A stretch of 35,239 nt of DNA from Lentisphaerae bacterium GWF2_44_16 (lineage in GTDB: Bacteria > Verrucomicrobiota > Lentisphaeria > Victivallales > GWF2-45-14): assembly GCA_001803225.1 (NCBI GenBank), contig MHBF01000088.1, forward strand, positions 1-35,239, read 5' to 3'. The notes under the pieces are model-generated. The model was not told where the DNA came from. It searched no databases and was given only the letters and a program-made list of their open reading frames with translations. Below, in pieces: positions 7,536 to 15,318 of this stretch (the first letter of the stretch is position 1; each line of letters starts with the position of its first letter). The translations under genes were made by a program, and so were the position numbers.

Positions 7536-7563
7536 TTATACTTTATGTTTTGCTGAAATGCAA
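7535..7563 (-). promoter_or_regulatory. Consensus promoter of the cysteine-synthase-like/racemase/TrmB operon
   Basis: Read on the minus strand, a -35 box TTGCAT (7563-7558) is followed by a 17-nt spacer and a perfect -10 box TATAAT (7540-7535). The start codon is at 7496, giving a leader of about 30 nt. The match to the sigma-70 consensus with ideal spacing makes this one of the best promoters in the window. Confidence 0.7.
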
Positions 7564-7633
7564 TCGCTTTTAAAAATTTTATGTTTTTTTTCACCTGCCA
7601 CAGCTTTTTTTCCTTCTTTAAATATTTTGTCGT

Positions 7634-7662
7634 TTGCCCTATGGTATAAAGGGGTATATAAT
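7634..7662 (+). promoter_or_regulatory. Sigma-70-type promoter with a long leader
   Basis: A -35 box TTGCCC (7634-7639), a 17-nt spacer and a perfect -10 box TATAAT (7657-7662) point to the plus strand. Transcription would begin near 7669, about 200 nt before the next start codon at 7868. It is divergent from the promoter at 7535-7563. Confidence 0.6.
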
Positions 7663-7668
7663 TTAATT

Positions 7669-7867
7669 GTATAGGGAATTGTTATCAGTTTTATTTTTTT
7701 CTGCCGCAATGAAATGAGCGGCAGTACGGGAAGAACGGAGTTTTTTCACGGAGTGCAGGTATTCTACCTGCTAATTTATTGTGCGGGTGAGGACTCCTTT
7801 TAAGATAAAATTCAGGTAAAGTATTGCGCCTGTCGTTTAAAACTTTATCGGAACAGGTTGGTGGCTT
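7669..7867 (+). ncRNA. Candidate structured leader RNA or small RNA
   Basis: The ~200 nt between the promoter and the gene at 7868 holds strong local hairpins. CTGCCGC (7701-7707) pairs with GCGGCAG (7718-7724). GCAGGTA (7755-7761) pairs with TACCTGC (7765-7771) over a 3-nt loop. GGAGT (7750-7754) can pair with ACTCC (7793-7797) around the second hairpin, and four T residues follow, as at a weak terminator or attenuator. I recognise no known riboswitch or RNA family. It could be a cis-acting leader or a separate small RNA ending near 7800. Confidence 0.4.
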
Positions 7868-8881
7868 ATGACATATTTCATTGCCGGGCTTGCGGTTCTA
7901 TCGTTAGTCTTTACCATTATTTTCAAGATAAAGTCTTCAAAGGATCTGTCTGCCGGCGCGAAAATGTACATTCTCCTGTTTCTCTTTGTCATTTCTGTTA
8001 TTTCTCTCTTTTTCAAGCAGAACGCGACATTAGCATTTTGTTCAATGATGATGATATACTCTTTTATCGGCATGTTGTATTGCGCGAAAAAACAGAAACT
8101 CTATGCGAACGCTCAGAATGTCGCGATTGTGCTTTTTGTTATCGTTATTTTCTGCGGCGGTACAGTTCTGACCCTCACCATGGGGTCGGGTGATTCAGAA
8201 AAGCTTATCGCGAATGAAATGAAATTCGCAAAGGCCGCTTCCATTGTAATGGGCAGGGAACTCGCCGAAAAATACCCCGATTCAAAAGCCCTGATTATAG
8301 TGGACAGAAATTTCGAAAAGAACAAGCGGCAGAAGGAAATGGTAGATGGGTTAAAAGATGGTTTCGGTTCAAAAGTAAGCATTGCGGCCACTGACTTTGT
8401 TGATATACCGCGTCCTGTAAGAGAAAAGAAAGAAGAAGAAAATTCCGGCGAAAATAAAGATAAAGGAGCTGAAAAAGGCACTGAACAGTCCCAGCCTCCC
8501 CCTCCCCCGCCTGAAGATGAATTCGACATGATGCCTGTATCAGAGAGGGCCTGCGCGGAACATTTCGACGCGCTTATAAATAAATATCCGGACTGCAATC
8601 TGGTGGTTACTCTCGTCGGCCTTCCCTATGATGTGGGTGAAATGTCAATATGGTCGAGAGATCCTGAGAAACGGCCCAAAATGGCGCTTCTCTTTGCCGA
8701 TGTTTTCAAACTGAAAAACGCTATTAAGGCGGATTATATCACCGCGCTGACTTATAAACCGGGCGTCAAGTTTTCGGAAGACCCCGCGCCTTCAGATCCT
8801 CAGAAAGCTTTTGAGCAGCGCTACATTATCCTTAACAAAGATAATGTCGATAGCGTAGATAAAAATGTTTTTCAGCAATAG
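7868..8881 (+). CDS. Hypothetical membrane protein with a large soluble C-terminal domain and proline linker
   Basis: A 337-residue protein I do not recognise. Four hydrophobic segments occupy about residues 1-21, 31-49, 55-73 and 83-105. The remaining ~230 residues are soluble and follow the fourth span. The soluble part alternates hydrophobic strands (ALIIVD at 141-146; NLVVTLVGLP at 244-253) with helices, as in a Rossmann-like or periplasmic-binding fold. It is split by a highly charged low-complexity stretch (about 183-220) containing six consecutive prolines (210-215). If there are four spans, the soluble domain lies on the same side as the N-terminus. The gene follows a strong promoter and structured leader and ends 3 bp from the convergent isomerase gene. 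No function is proposed. Confidence 0.75.
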   Translation: MTYFIAGLAVLSLVFTIIFKIKSSKDLSAGAKMYILLFLFVISVISLFFKQNATLAFCSMMMIYSFIGMLYCAKKQKLYANAQNVAIVLFVIVIFCGGTVLTLTMGSGDSEKLIANEMKFAKAASIVMGRELAEKYPDSKALIIVDRNFEKNKRQKEMVDGLKDGFGSKVSIAATDFVDIPRPVREKKEEENSGENKDKGAEKGTEQSQPPPPPPEDEFDMMPVSERACAEHFDALINKYPDCNLVVTLVGLPYDVGEMSIWSRDPEKRPKMALLFADVFKLKNAIKADYITALTYKPGVKFSEDPAPSDPQKAFEQRYIILNKDNVDSVDKNVFQQ

Positions 8882-8884
8882 CAA

Positions 8885-9679
8885 TTAGTTTTCTGAATAT
8901 GAAAGCCTGATCTGTTCGGCGACAAACTCCCTCATTCCGGCAAGCATCTCCACCGCCGGGGGAATGTTTTCAACATGACACTCTATATTGCAGGGGCCGC
9001 TGTAGCCGCAATTTCTCAACTCTCTCAAGACTCCCGGCAACTTGATTATGCCTTCGCCGGGCGGCAGGTGGTCTTCCCATTCACCATGATTATCTGAAAC
9101 ATGAATAGTGGAAATGACGCCTTTGCAGTTTCTCGCCACATCTTCGAGGTTTTCGTTGATGTTTGAATGATTTATATCGATGCAGAGGCTCAGATTTGGT
9201 GATTTGAATGAACGGACAAATTCCGCTATTTCGACGCTGAAAGGATGGCGTTCGTTCATTCTGGGTTTATAGGGAACTGTTTCAACAGCGATGTTCAGTC
9301 CCAGTTCGATCGCCTTTTCATGGAGTTCCTCAAGGCTTTTGCGAAAGGCCACGCCATGTTCCCTGTTATTATAACGGTGAAGGTAATGCACCACATAAGG
9401 GCATGGAGCGAATACCGAGGTGTCTTCCATTCTTAGATATTCACTCGCGACTGCTTTTTTACGCTCATCCTCTGATAAAGACGCGGAACCATTACCGAGT
9501 GTCCCATGAATAGACCATACTTTTATTCCCATGTCATTGAGGATTTTTTTTTCTTTCCCTGTGTCCGGGTTTTTTCTTGATATTTCTATTGTCCGATATC
9601 CTGCTTCATACAGCAGCTCAACACCTTTCAGAAAAGGGAACTGAGTACCGAAAAGAGTGGTGCTTATTGAAATCTCCAT
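8885..9679 (-). CDS. Sugar phosphate isomerase/epimerase-like TIM barrel protein
   Basis: A 264-residue protein of the xylose-isomerase-like/AP endonuclease 2 superfamily, which binds a divalent metal in a TIM barrel and isomerises or epimerises sugars or inositols. The expected metal-site residues occur in order: Glu133 in AVETVPY, Asp168 and His171 in CIDINHSN, His193 in IHVSDNHG and Glu233 in NIECHV. There is no signal peptide, so it acts in the cytoplasm. It is the second gene of a pair, 14 bp downstream of a metallophosphoesterase, divergent from the carbohydrate locus. A role in handling sugars released by that locus is plausible. Substrate identity cannot be deduced. Confidence 0.83.
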   Translation of the reverse strand: MEISISTTLFGTQFPFLKGVELLYEAGYRTIEISRKNPDTGKEKKILNDMGIKVWSIHGTLGNGSASLSEDERKKAVASEYLRMEDTSVFAPCPYVVHYLHRYNNREHGVAFRKSLEELHEKAIELGLNIAVETVPYKPRMNERHPFSVEIAEFVRSFKSPNLSLCIDINHSNINENLEDVARNCKGVISTIHVSDNHGEWEDHLPPGEGIIKLPGVLRELRNCGYSGPCNIECHVENIPPAVEMLAGMREFVAEQIRLSYSEN

Positions 9680-9693
9680 GCTTGATTAATTCC

Positions 9694-10779
9694 TTATATT
9701 ATAAAATTCGATTGATATATGCTTTCGCCCTCTCTATAGGAGGGTGTCCATTGCTTTTCACTGTAAAAATCAACGGAACTTTCGGATGCGGAGCGTGAAT
9801 ACTGCCTGAGCGCCTCACTTTTTATAGGCATGAAAAAATGGTAAAAACCGTTTTTGAAATGCCTTACAATATAATACCCGCAGATGTATTGCGAAATCTG
9901 AGGGATACTGACTTGAACGGATGAACCCTCCGCGACTCTGGACGGTATATTCTGATGTCCCGCGTATATTATAGAAGGTACTGCCCTTATCCTGTTAAGA
10001 CTTTTCTTTGACTTTGGGGAATTTTCCACCGGTTTGCATTTTGCTCCGTATTTAATATATGGATTATGAAAAAGGAGAGAGTGCGTAAGTACCAGCGGAA
10101 ATTTCTTTGTTTCACTGGCCTCCTCCAGAAGTTTATGGGCTTTTCCACTTAGAGAGTTCTTCCCTGTATTAAGTCCTGTTATATGGTATTCCTTAATTTT
10201 CGTTGACCATTCATCCTCTCCGAAAAATGAGCGCCATCTCCTCTGCATATTGCCGGCAATGTCATGATCTCCCGGAACTGAAAAAACGGGAGCGTCCGCA
10301 TCTCCCATAATTTTTTTTACGGTTTCGTATTCCCAGTTAGTGGCGCTGTTGGTCAGGTCTCCCGCAATGAGTGAAAAATCCACTCCAAATTCATTGCATT
10401 CTTCAATCACGCTTTCAAGTATCATCGCAGATTCTACAAAAAGGCGTCCCTTCCGGTTTTCCTTTTTTTCAGAAACGTGCGGATCAGCGATAACCGCATA
10501 GGACGAAAGAAGTTTGCCCACTGGAACGGGAAGTGTCTTAAATTCGAGTTTGGATTTTAATTTCCCGCAATTGCCGGTCAAACGGTAATCCGTTTCGGGA
10601 GCAAGTCCATTTAGTTCAATCCGTCCCAGACTGCCCGCCTCCTCTGTTTTCAGATTAAAAGATTTTCCGCGACATGCGCAAGTGATTTCCACAAAGTCAT
10701 ACGAATTTGAATTAAAGGAGATTATCGCCTTATCCCACGAGAGCGAAATCAGCTTCATAAAATCATCATCTTTCTTCAT
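9694..10779 (-). CDS. Metallophosphoesterase with N-terminal fibronectin-III-like domain
   Basis: A 361-residue calcineurin-like phosphoesterase. An N-terminal beta-sandwich-like segment (about 1-85), resembling the domain that precedes the catalytic part in purple-acid-phosphatase-like enzymes, leads into the catalytic motifs. These are DPH (99-101), GDLTN (140-144), GDHD (170-173, where GNHD is usual), LTHS (231-234) and AGHQN (273-277). The last motif normally reads GHxH, so one metal-ligand histidine appears to be missing. No signal peptide is evident. An in-frame ATG at 10758 is an alternative start. I prefer 10779 because AAGG precedes it at a fair distance. It is paired with the sugar isomerase, so the substrate may be a sugar phosphate or phosphodiester, which is inference. 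Confidence 0.82.
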   Translation of the reverse strand: MKKDDDFMKLISLSWDKAIISFNSNSYDFVEITCACRGKSFNLKTEEAGSLGRIELNGLAPETDYRLTGNCGKLKSKLEFKTLPVPVGKLLSSYAVIADPHVSEKKENRKGRLFVESAMILESVIEECNEFGVDFSLIAGDLTNSATNWEYETVKKIMGDADAPVFSVPGDHDIAGNMQRRWRSFFGEDEWSTKIKEYHITGLNTGKNSLSGKAHKLLEEASETKKFPLVLTHSLLFHNPYIKYGAKCKPVENSPKSKKSLNRIRAVPSIIYAGHQNIPSRVAEGSSVQVSIPQISQYICGYYIVRHFKNGFYHFFMPIKSEALRQYSRSASESSVDFYSEKQWTPSYREGESIYQSNFII

Positions 10780-10863
10780 TCCATTCTGCCTTTCATGTAA
10801 TAGAAAGAAATTATCTCATTTCCCAAATTAATCAAATTTTTTATCCCGGCACCGGAAACGCTA

Positions 10864-10892
10864 TTGACAAACATATTGATATAGTATATTAT
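10864..10892 (+). promoter_or_regulatory. Promoter of the GntR/LacI-type regulator and carbohydrate locus
   Basis: A perfect -35 box TTGACA (10864-10869), a 17-nt spacer and TATTAT (10887-10892) as the -10 box lie just upstream of the regulator gene. The ribosome site GGAGG (10908-10912) follows in a short leader. The downstream genes are closely spaced, so this promoter may drive the whole block to about 20498. Confidence 0.7.
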
Positions 10893-10897
10893 ATCAA
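10876..10897 (+). promoter_or_regulatory. 22-bp palindromic operator overlapping the -10 box
   Basis: TTGATATA (10876-10883) and TATATCAA (10890-10897) are perfect inverted repeats separated by 6 nt. The repeat starts inside the promoter spacer and runs through the -10 box, so protein bound here would block RNA polymerase. The natural ligand is the GntR-headed regulator encoded immediately downstream. I did not find a second complete copy in the window. Confidence 0.65.
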
Positions 10898-10917
10898 GTA
10901 TATCTATGGAGGAATAT

Positions 10918-12018
10918 ATGTCACTTCTGAAAGATGTCAGGGACATGCTTTATGACGAGATAAGAAGGCGTCCCTATACGGCCGGCGAAAAAATACCCGG
11001 CACCAGGGAACTTGCGGAACAGTACAAGGTCAGCTACGTAACAATGTCAAATGTCCTGAATATGTTTGCCGAAGAAGGCGTAATCAGGCAGTATCCAGGA
11101 AAAGGCTCATTTGTAACAGAGCTGATTTCCAAAAACTCTTTAGCGCTTCTGGCCCCTGATTATCTGCTTGGGGTAAAGGCTTTTAATCCGGAAACGGACA
11201 GCACCTGCCTCTTTGGCCTTATGGATGTTTACGCCGGCCTCCTGGCGGCTGTCGAAAAAAACGGTTTCAACCTGCATGTCATCCCCGTAAATCATGAAAA
11301 TCTGAATATCGACGCGATATTGAGCATGTTGACTGAAAAACTCAAGATTTCAGCCGCCTGTTTTCTTGCCATAGGCAGTGAAAAGCTTATCGAGCGTTTT
11401 GAAAGTATGAATTTCCCTTATTGTGTAGTCCACACCCCTGCGGGCTCTCCGTTTAATCATGTCGCCGTTGATCTGGAAAAAGGCGCTTATATGGCTGTTA
11501 ATCACCTCGCCGAACTTGGACACAGAAGAATAGCGCTTATATCCGGAATGAAAGACAGCACGTGGTTCGAAGGCCGCTATGCAGGATACTGCGCGGCGCT
11601 TGAAAAACACAAAATAGAGTATGACAGCAAACTCGTAAAGGAAAGCTCAATGGCAAAAATCAGTGTATCTGTCTTGGGAAAACTTGTTGACGCTCTTTTG
11701 AAACTGCCTCAGCCGCCGACCGCTATTTTGGTAACTTCCGACAGATGGGCACTCTGCGTAATGGATATACTTAAGGAAAGAGGAATAAAAATACCTGATA
11801 ATATTTCTGTCGTAGGGTTTGATGATTTTGTGGCATCCAAAGTTTATGATCCACCGCTGACTACAGTTCGCCAGCCTTTTTATGAATTGGGAATGGAAGC
11901 ATTTTCTTTGCTTAAGGATTTACTGAGAGACGGAAAAACGCAGGGGAGAAAAACAATCGACCCGTTCCTCGTAATGAGAAAATCCACTGCCCGGTTAAAT
12001 AAAAAAAACAGGAAATAA
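10918..12018 (+). CDS. GntR-type HTH regulator with LacI-like ligand-binding domain
   Basis: A 366-residue regulator: a GntR winged helix (residues 1-70, with PYTAGEKIPGTRELAEQYKVS and the GSFVT end of the wing) is joined to a periplasmic-binding-protein-like domain of the LacI type (about 78-355). Recognisable LacI-family pieces are HLAELGHRRIALISG and the late VVGFDDF segment. The architecture is that of AraR-like repressors, which release DNA on binding a sugar. An ATG at 10906 is in frame, but GGAGG lies between it and the ATG at 10918, so I chose the latter. A palindrome overlaps its promoter, suggesting autorepression. It heads the carbohydrate operon, and its inducer is probably a sugar released from the target polysaccharide. 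Confidence 0.9.
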   Translation: MSLLKDVRDMLYDEIRRRPYTAGEKIPGTRELAEQYKVSYVTMSNVLNMFAEEGVIRQYPGKGSFVTELISKNSLALLAPDYLLGVKAFNPETDSTCLFGLMDVYAGLLAAVEKNGFNLHVIPVNHENLNIDAILSMLTEKLKISAACFLAIGSEKLIERFESMNFPYCVVHTPAGSPFNHVAVDLEKGAYMAVNHLAELGHRRIALISGMKDSTWFEGRYAGYCAALEKHKIEYDSKLVKESSMAKISVSVLGKLVDALLKLPQPPTAILVTSDRWALCVMDILKERGIKIPDNISVVGFDDFVASKVYDPPLTTVRQPFYELGMEAFSLLKDLLRDGKTQGRKTIDPFLVMRKSTARLNKKNRK

Positions 12019-12032
12019 TGAGGAGCTGATAT

Positions 12033-13589
12033 ATGCCGAATGAAAAGAAGGACTTTTGCGCAGGGGTTGGCAGCCGCGAAAGTATCAAACTAATCAATGA
12101 TTCCTGGAAAATGATTGAAGGCATAAACGACAGACCGGGATTGCGCAGTCTGGCAGATAGTGATATCAAAGCATTCTGGCAAGGTGGAAAATGGAAAGGG
12201 ATATGGAGCCAGAATTACATGGGGATGTATTCATGGACACCTTTTCTTGATGATGAACTTCTCCTTTTTCATGACAACGCGTATAATCATTTTTTTGCGC
12301 TTCAGGGAGATGGGCATCGGAAAGATAAGGCGGGTATGACCGCGCCTGCGGGAGCATTGCCGGAACATGTGTTTTTCGGAAATGATAAAATCCCCTGCCC
12401 TCATTATAAAAACGATGAACATACCGGCAAAGCATCAGAATATGATTTCTGGATAGAAGGCACCTGCGGCACCATCATTGGAAAGTCAGATATACTTCTT
12501 CGAAAACATGACAGAAAGGAAGCAAAAAAATATCTTCCGATGATAGAGCTTGCGCTTGAATGGCTGGAAAGCCTCCGTGATAAATCAAACAACCTTATAA
12601 AAGCAGGTCCCGCCGCTACTTTCATAGAAAGGGCCTACAGCGGAACTGATATGGGCAATGGAAAGTTTTCGTACGGCTTTCCCGCCGGCGTTATGATCTA
12701 TTATATGAAAGCGCTTACCAATGCGATAGAACTGGAAGTGCTTGTCGGGAATAATAAAAAAGCCGGTATTTTCAGAAAGCGTCTTAAAGCGTCGGAAGAC
12801 GGGATAGCGAAGTTGATTGAAAACAATAATTACTTTATAAGCTATCTTGACCGGAAGGGGATCAGGCATGGTGTTTACGGCGCTAAGAAACATGGATATT
12901 TCGAGAGCAATCCCAATCATGACGCAATCGCATACAGAATTTCCGGCGACGCCCTCTCCGAAAATATTTACAGTACCATATCTTCGATACCCGGGTTGCG
13001 GCAGGGGAAAACAATCAGCTGTGTTTATCCGTCCCGCGATGATGTTCTGCCCGGCTACCAGAGTGATCCGGCATACGGTCCCGGGCCTGGATACCACTGG
13101 CACGGAGCAAGCTGGTTCAGTTCCGAAGCCAGAATGCTTATGGCTTATTACAGACTGAACAAATTCAATGACGTAAAAAATTCACTCGGCAGGATGTTTG
13201 AGCTTTATTCAAAAGGTTTTGCCAGAGATGTAATGGACAATTTCGGAACAGAATTTCCCGGCTCATACAATCCAGAGGAAAAAGGAGTCGCGTATATTGA
13301 TGGTTTTGCCGTATATGGCGCAGGCCTGAGGGGGCTCTTTGAGTATCAGTATATGTCAGACGAGTTAATACTGTATCCGCATGTTTTTGACGACATATCG
13401 GAATACGCTCAGAATATGCCGGTTTATTTTGGAAAAAAGAAAATATATCCATCTATCCTTAATACAGGAAAACCTGCAATCAGTTCCGTCAAATTGAATG
13501 GAGTGCCAATAGCGTCCTTCAGTGAAAAAGCAGTAAATTTAAGATACGATATAATTCCCGAAAACGCAAAACTGGAGATTATTAAATGA
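12033..13589 (+). CDS. Six-hairpin glycosidase-like protein
   Basis: A 518-residue protein with the pattern of an (alpha/alpha)6-barrel glycosidase. Repeated aromatic and acidic helix pairs occur, for example near SWTPFLDDELLLF (67-79), EYDFWIEGT and YHWHGASWFSSEARMLMAYY. A small C-terminal beta-region follows, as in GH78/GH63/GGH-like enzymes. I cannot name the family. Acidic residues in DFWIEGT, GTEFPGSYNPEE and YIDGF are candidate catalytic positions. No signal peptide is present, so it should act in the cytoplasm on an imported oligosaccharide. GAGGAG precedes the start, 14 bp after the regulator gene. It overlaps the next gene by 4 nt (ATGA at 13586-13589), so the two barrel enzymes are translationally coupled and probably act in sequence. 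Confidence 0.75.
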   Translation: MPNEKKDFCAGVGSRESIKLINDSWKMIEGINDRPGLRSLADSDIKAFWQGGKWKGIWSQNYMGMYSWTPFLDDELLLFHDNAYNHFFALQGDGHRKDKAGMTAPAGALPEHVFFGNDKIPCPHYKNDEHTGKASEYDFWIEGTCGTIIGKSDILLRKHDRKEAKKYLPMIELALEWLESLRDKSNNLIKAGPAATFIERAYSGTDMGNGKFSYGFPAGVMIYYMKALTNAIELEVLVGNNKKAGIFRKRLKASEDGIAKLIENNNYFISYLDRKGIRHGVYGAKKHGYFESNPNHDAIAYRISGDALSENIYSTISSIPGLRQGKTISCVYPSRDDVLPGYQSDPAYGPGPGYHWHGASWFSSEARMLMAYYRLNKFNDVKNSLGRMFELYSKGFARDVMDNFGTEFPGSYNPEEKGVAYIDGFAVYGAGLRGLFEYQYMSDELILYPHVFDDISEYAQNMPVYFGKKKIYPSILNTGKPAISSVKLNGVPIASFSEKAVNLRYDIIPENAKLEIIK

Positions 13590-15316
13590 ATATTGAGAAG
13601 TTTCAGCCGCCTCTTAATGATGAATTACTGAAAAAATATAATTTCTTTGAGCTTTACCCTTTTGACGGAGGCGGGTGTTTTATTCACAGGGAAATTGTCG
13701 GTACTGTCGATGATAATGAAATTTATGAAAGAATAATCAATCAGAATGCTTTGAGTGATTTCGGGAAACTTCCGGGACTGGAATTCGACAAGTTTGAACG
13801 CTGGCGCAGTATTGAGAAGAGTTGCTGGATAAACAGATTTTATTTCATTGTCCCGCTGGCGAAAAAATACTGGCTCATGAAAGATGAAGCGATAGCGATA
13901 AAAGTCAAAAATACAATCCTGCATTTCATAAGGAATTTCAGTCCGCCGCCTACAAAGGACGCGGTGGGGGAGCATCAGAAAAGAGTGTTTTACAACAGGG
14001 ATACAAATTACAACAGCAAAAGCTATGAGGAATATTCCAAAGATGAAACTGATGTGGAATATATATGGTTTGACTTTCAGCCGGCAAGCAGGATAATTCA
14101 TTTTCTTTATGCCTTTTATTTCCTGAAAAATTCTTCATCCATCTCCGGAGATGAATGGAAAGAATTTGAAAACAGTATTGATGAACACGCAAAAGTAATT
14201 ATGTACGGAGAAAAATATTTTTCAAAACTGGCGAAAGGAAATCATCAGTCATTGCGCGGCCTTGCGCTTTTATTCGCGGCGACGTTTCTGCAGAACAAGG
14301 AGTATCTGGAAGAAGGCTTGAGGATATGCAGTTACCATATCTGCAATGATTTCCTTGATGATGGCGTTTTACATGAAATAAGTCCTTCATATCACATCTT
14401 TGAGACATGGCACGTAAGAGACGCATATCTGCTTTCAAATGCCAGAGGTTTCAACCTTTCCTGTGAAGCTGAAAGTATATTGAACCGCGCGGGGAATTTT
14501 GCGAAAGCTCTTTCGCAACCGGACGGGAAATCAACAGTTATAAACGATGGATACGCTCTTTCTCTTGATGCTTTCATAGCATCGCTCCCGGAAAATGAAA
14601 CAGTCGCGGAAGATATCAGCGCATCATTCTTTAAAAACGCCGGGCTTGCCTTTTTCAGGGACTCGTCAAGGTATCTTCTCTTTGACGTATCGCCTTTTAC
14701 CGGCCCTTTCTCCCACTACCATTCAGGTAAAAACGCATTTACATACTGGTATAAGGGAATTCCGTTTTTCATAGACAGCGCATGCTGCAACTACGATGAC
14801 CCGCTTTTTGCTGAATGGTATAAAAAAACGGAAGCTCACTCTTCGTTGATTATAGACGGAAAAGGCGACGGCACGCTTAACGGAACCTATGAATGGCGTG
14901 AACACGCCAAGCTTTCGTGCAACGGATGGATACGCAACGAAAATGATTTCACAATAAAGTCAGCCCTTTCCAGTTCCGTTTGTGAATGGTCGGACGTGAG
15001 CTGGACACGGTCAATTGAACTAAAAAAAGAAAACACTCTGATTATAACAGATATGGTAAAATCGGAAACTTCGAAACAGCTGGAATTCGTTTTTAATCTT
15101 CATCCCGATGTCAATTGCAGGATAGAAGCAGGCAATATTTCTCTTGTCAATGGCAATGTAAAATTGCAGATGATTTTCTCACAAGAGCAAGTTGATGATA
15201 TCAGAATATTGAAAGGCCGTTCATTCATAGATTTCAGGCACAGGGAAAACCAAAGGGTTTCTGTTTTGCTCCATGGAACTGATAAAACACTGCGCACTGA
15301 AATCAGGGAGATTTAA
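13586..15316 (+). CDS. Heparinase II/III family protein (probable polysaccharide lyase)
   Basis: A 576-residue protein with the heparinase II/III layout. An N-terminal alpha-helical toroid (about 60-330, with NHQSLRGLALLF and EISPSYHIFETWH) is followed by an antiparallel beta-sandwich domain (about 345-570). That domain contains HYHSGKNAFTYWYKG, FIDSACCNYDD and the AHSSLIIDG segment. Family members, in PL12, PL15, PL17, PL21 and related groups, cleave uronate-containing glycans such as heparin, heparan sulfate and alginate by beta-elimination. The Tyr and His of SPSYHIFETWH fit the usual catalytic region. There is no signal peptide, suggesting an intracellular oligosaccharide lyase. The substrate is most likely an acidic, uronate-bearing glycan, though this is inferred from the family only. 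Confidence 0.82.
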   Translation: MNIEKFQPPLNDELLKKYNFFELYPFDGGGCFIHREIVGTVDDNEIYERIINQNALSDFGKLPGLEFDKFERWRSIEKSCWINRFYFIVPLAKKYWLMKDEAIAIKVKNTILHFIRNFSPPPTKDAVGEHQKRVFYNRDTNYNSKSYEEYSKDETDVEYIWFDFQPASRIIHFLYAFYFLKNSSSISGDEWKEFENSIDEHAKVIMYGEKYFSKLAKGNHQSLRGLALLFAATFLQNKEYLEEGLRICSYHICNDFLDDGVLHEISPSYHIFETWHVRDAYLLSNARGFNLSCEAESILNRAGNFAKALSQPDGKSTVINDGYALSLDAFIASLPENETVAEDISASFFKNAGLAFFRDSSRYLLFDVSPFTGPFSHYHSGKNAFTYWYKGIPFFIDSACCNYDDPLFAEWYKKTEAHSSLIIDGKGDGTLNGTYEWREHAKLSCNGWIRNENDFTIKSALSSSVCEWSDVSWTRSIELKKENTLIITDMVKSETSKQLEFVFNLHPDVNCRIEAGNISLVNGNVKLQMIFSQEQVDDIRILKGRSFIDFRHRENQRVSVLLHGTDKTLRTEIREI

Positions 15317-15318
15317 CA

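Noticed and set aside
7701-7724. The CTGCCGC/GCGGCAG hairpin as a terminator
   Set aside because: The T-run lies before the hairpin on the plus strand. On the minus strand the bases after the hairpin are A, so neither direction gives a stem followed by U residues.
12585-13103. A 172-codon minus-strand frame within the six-hairpin glycosidase gene
   Set aside because: The plus-strand gene is continuous, well spaced in its operon and has a good ribosome site. The antisense frame lacks motifs or a ribosome site.
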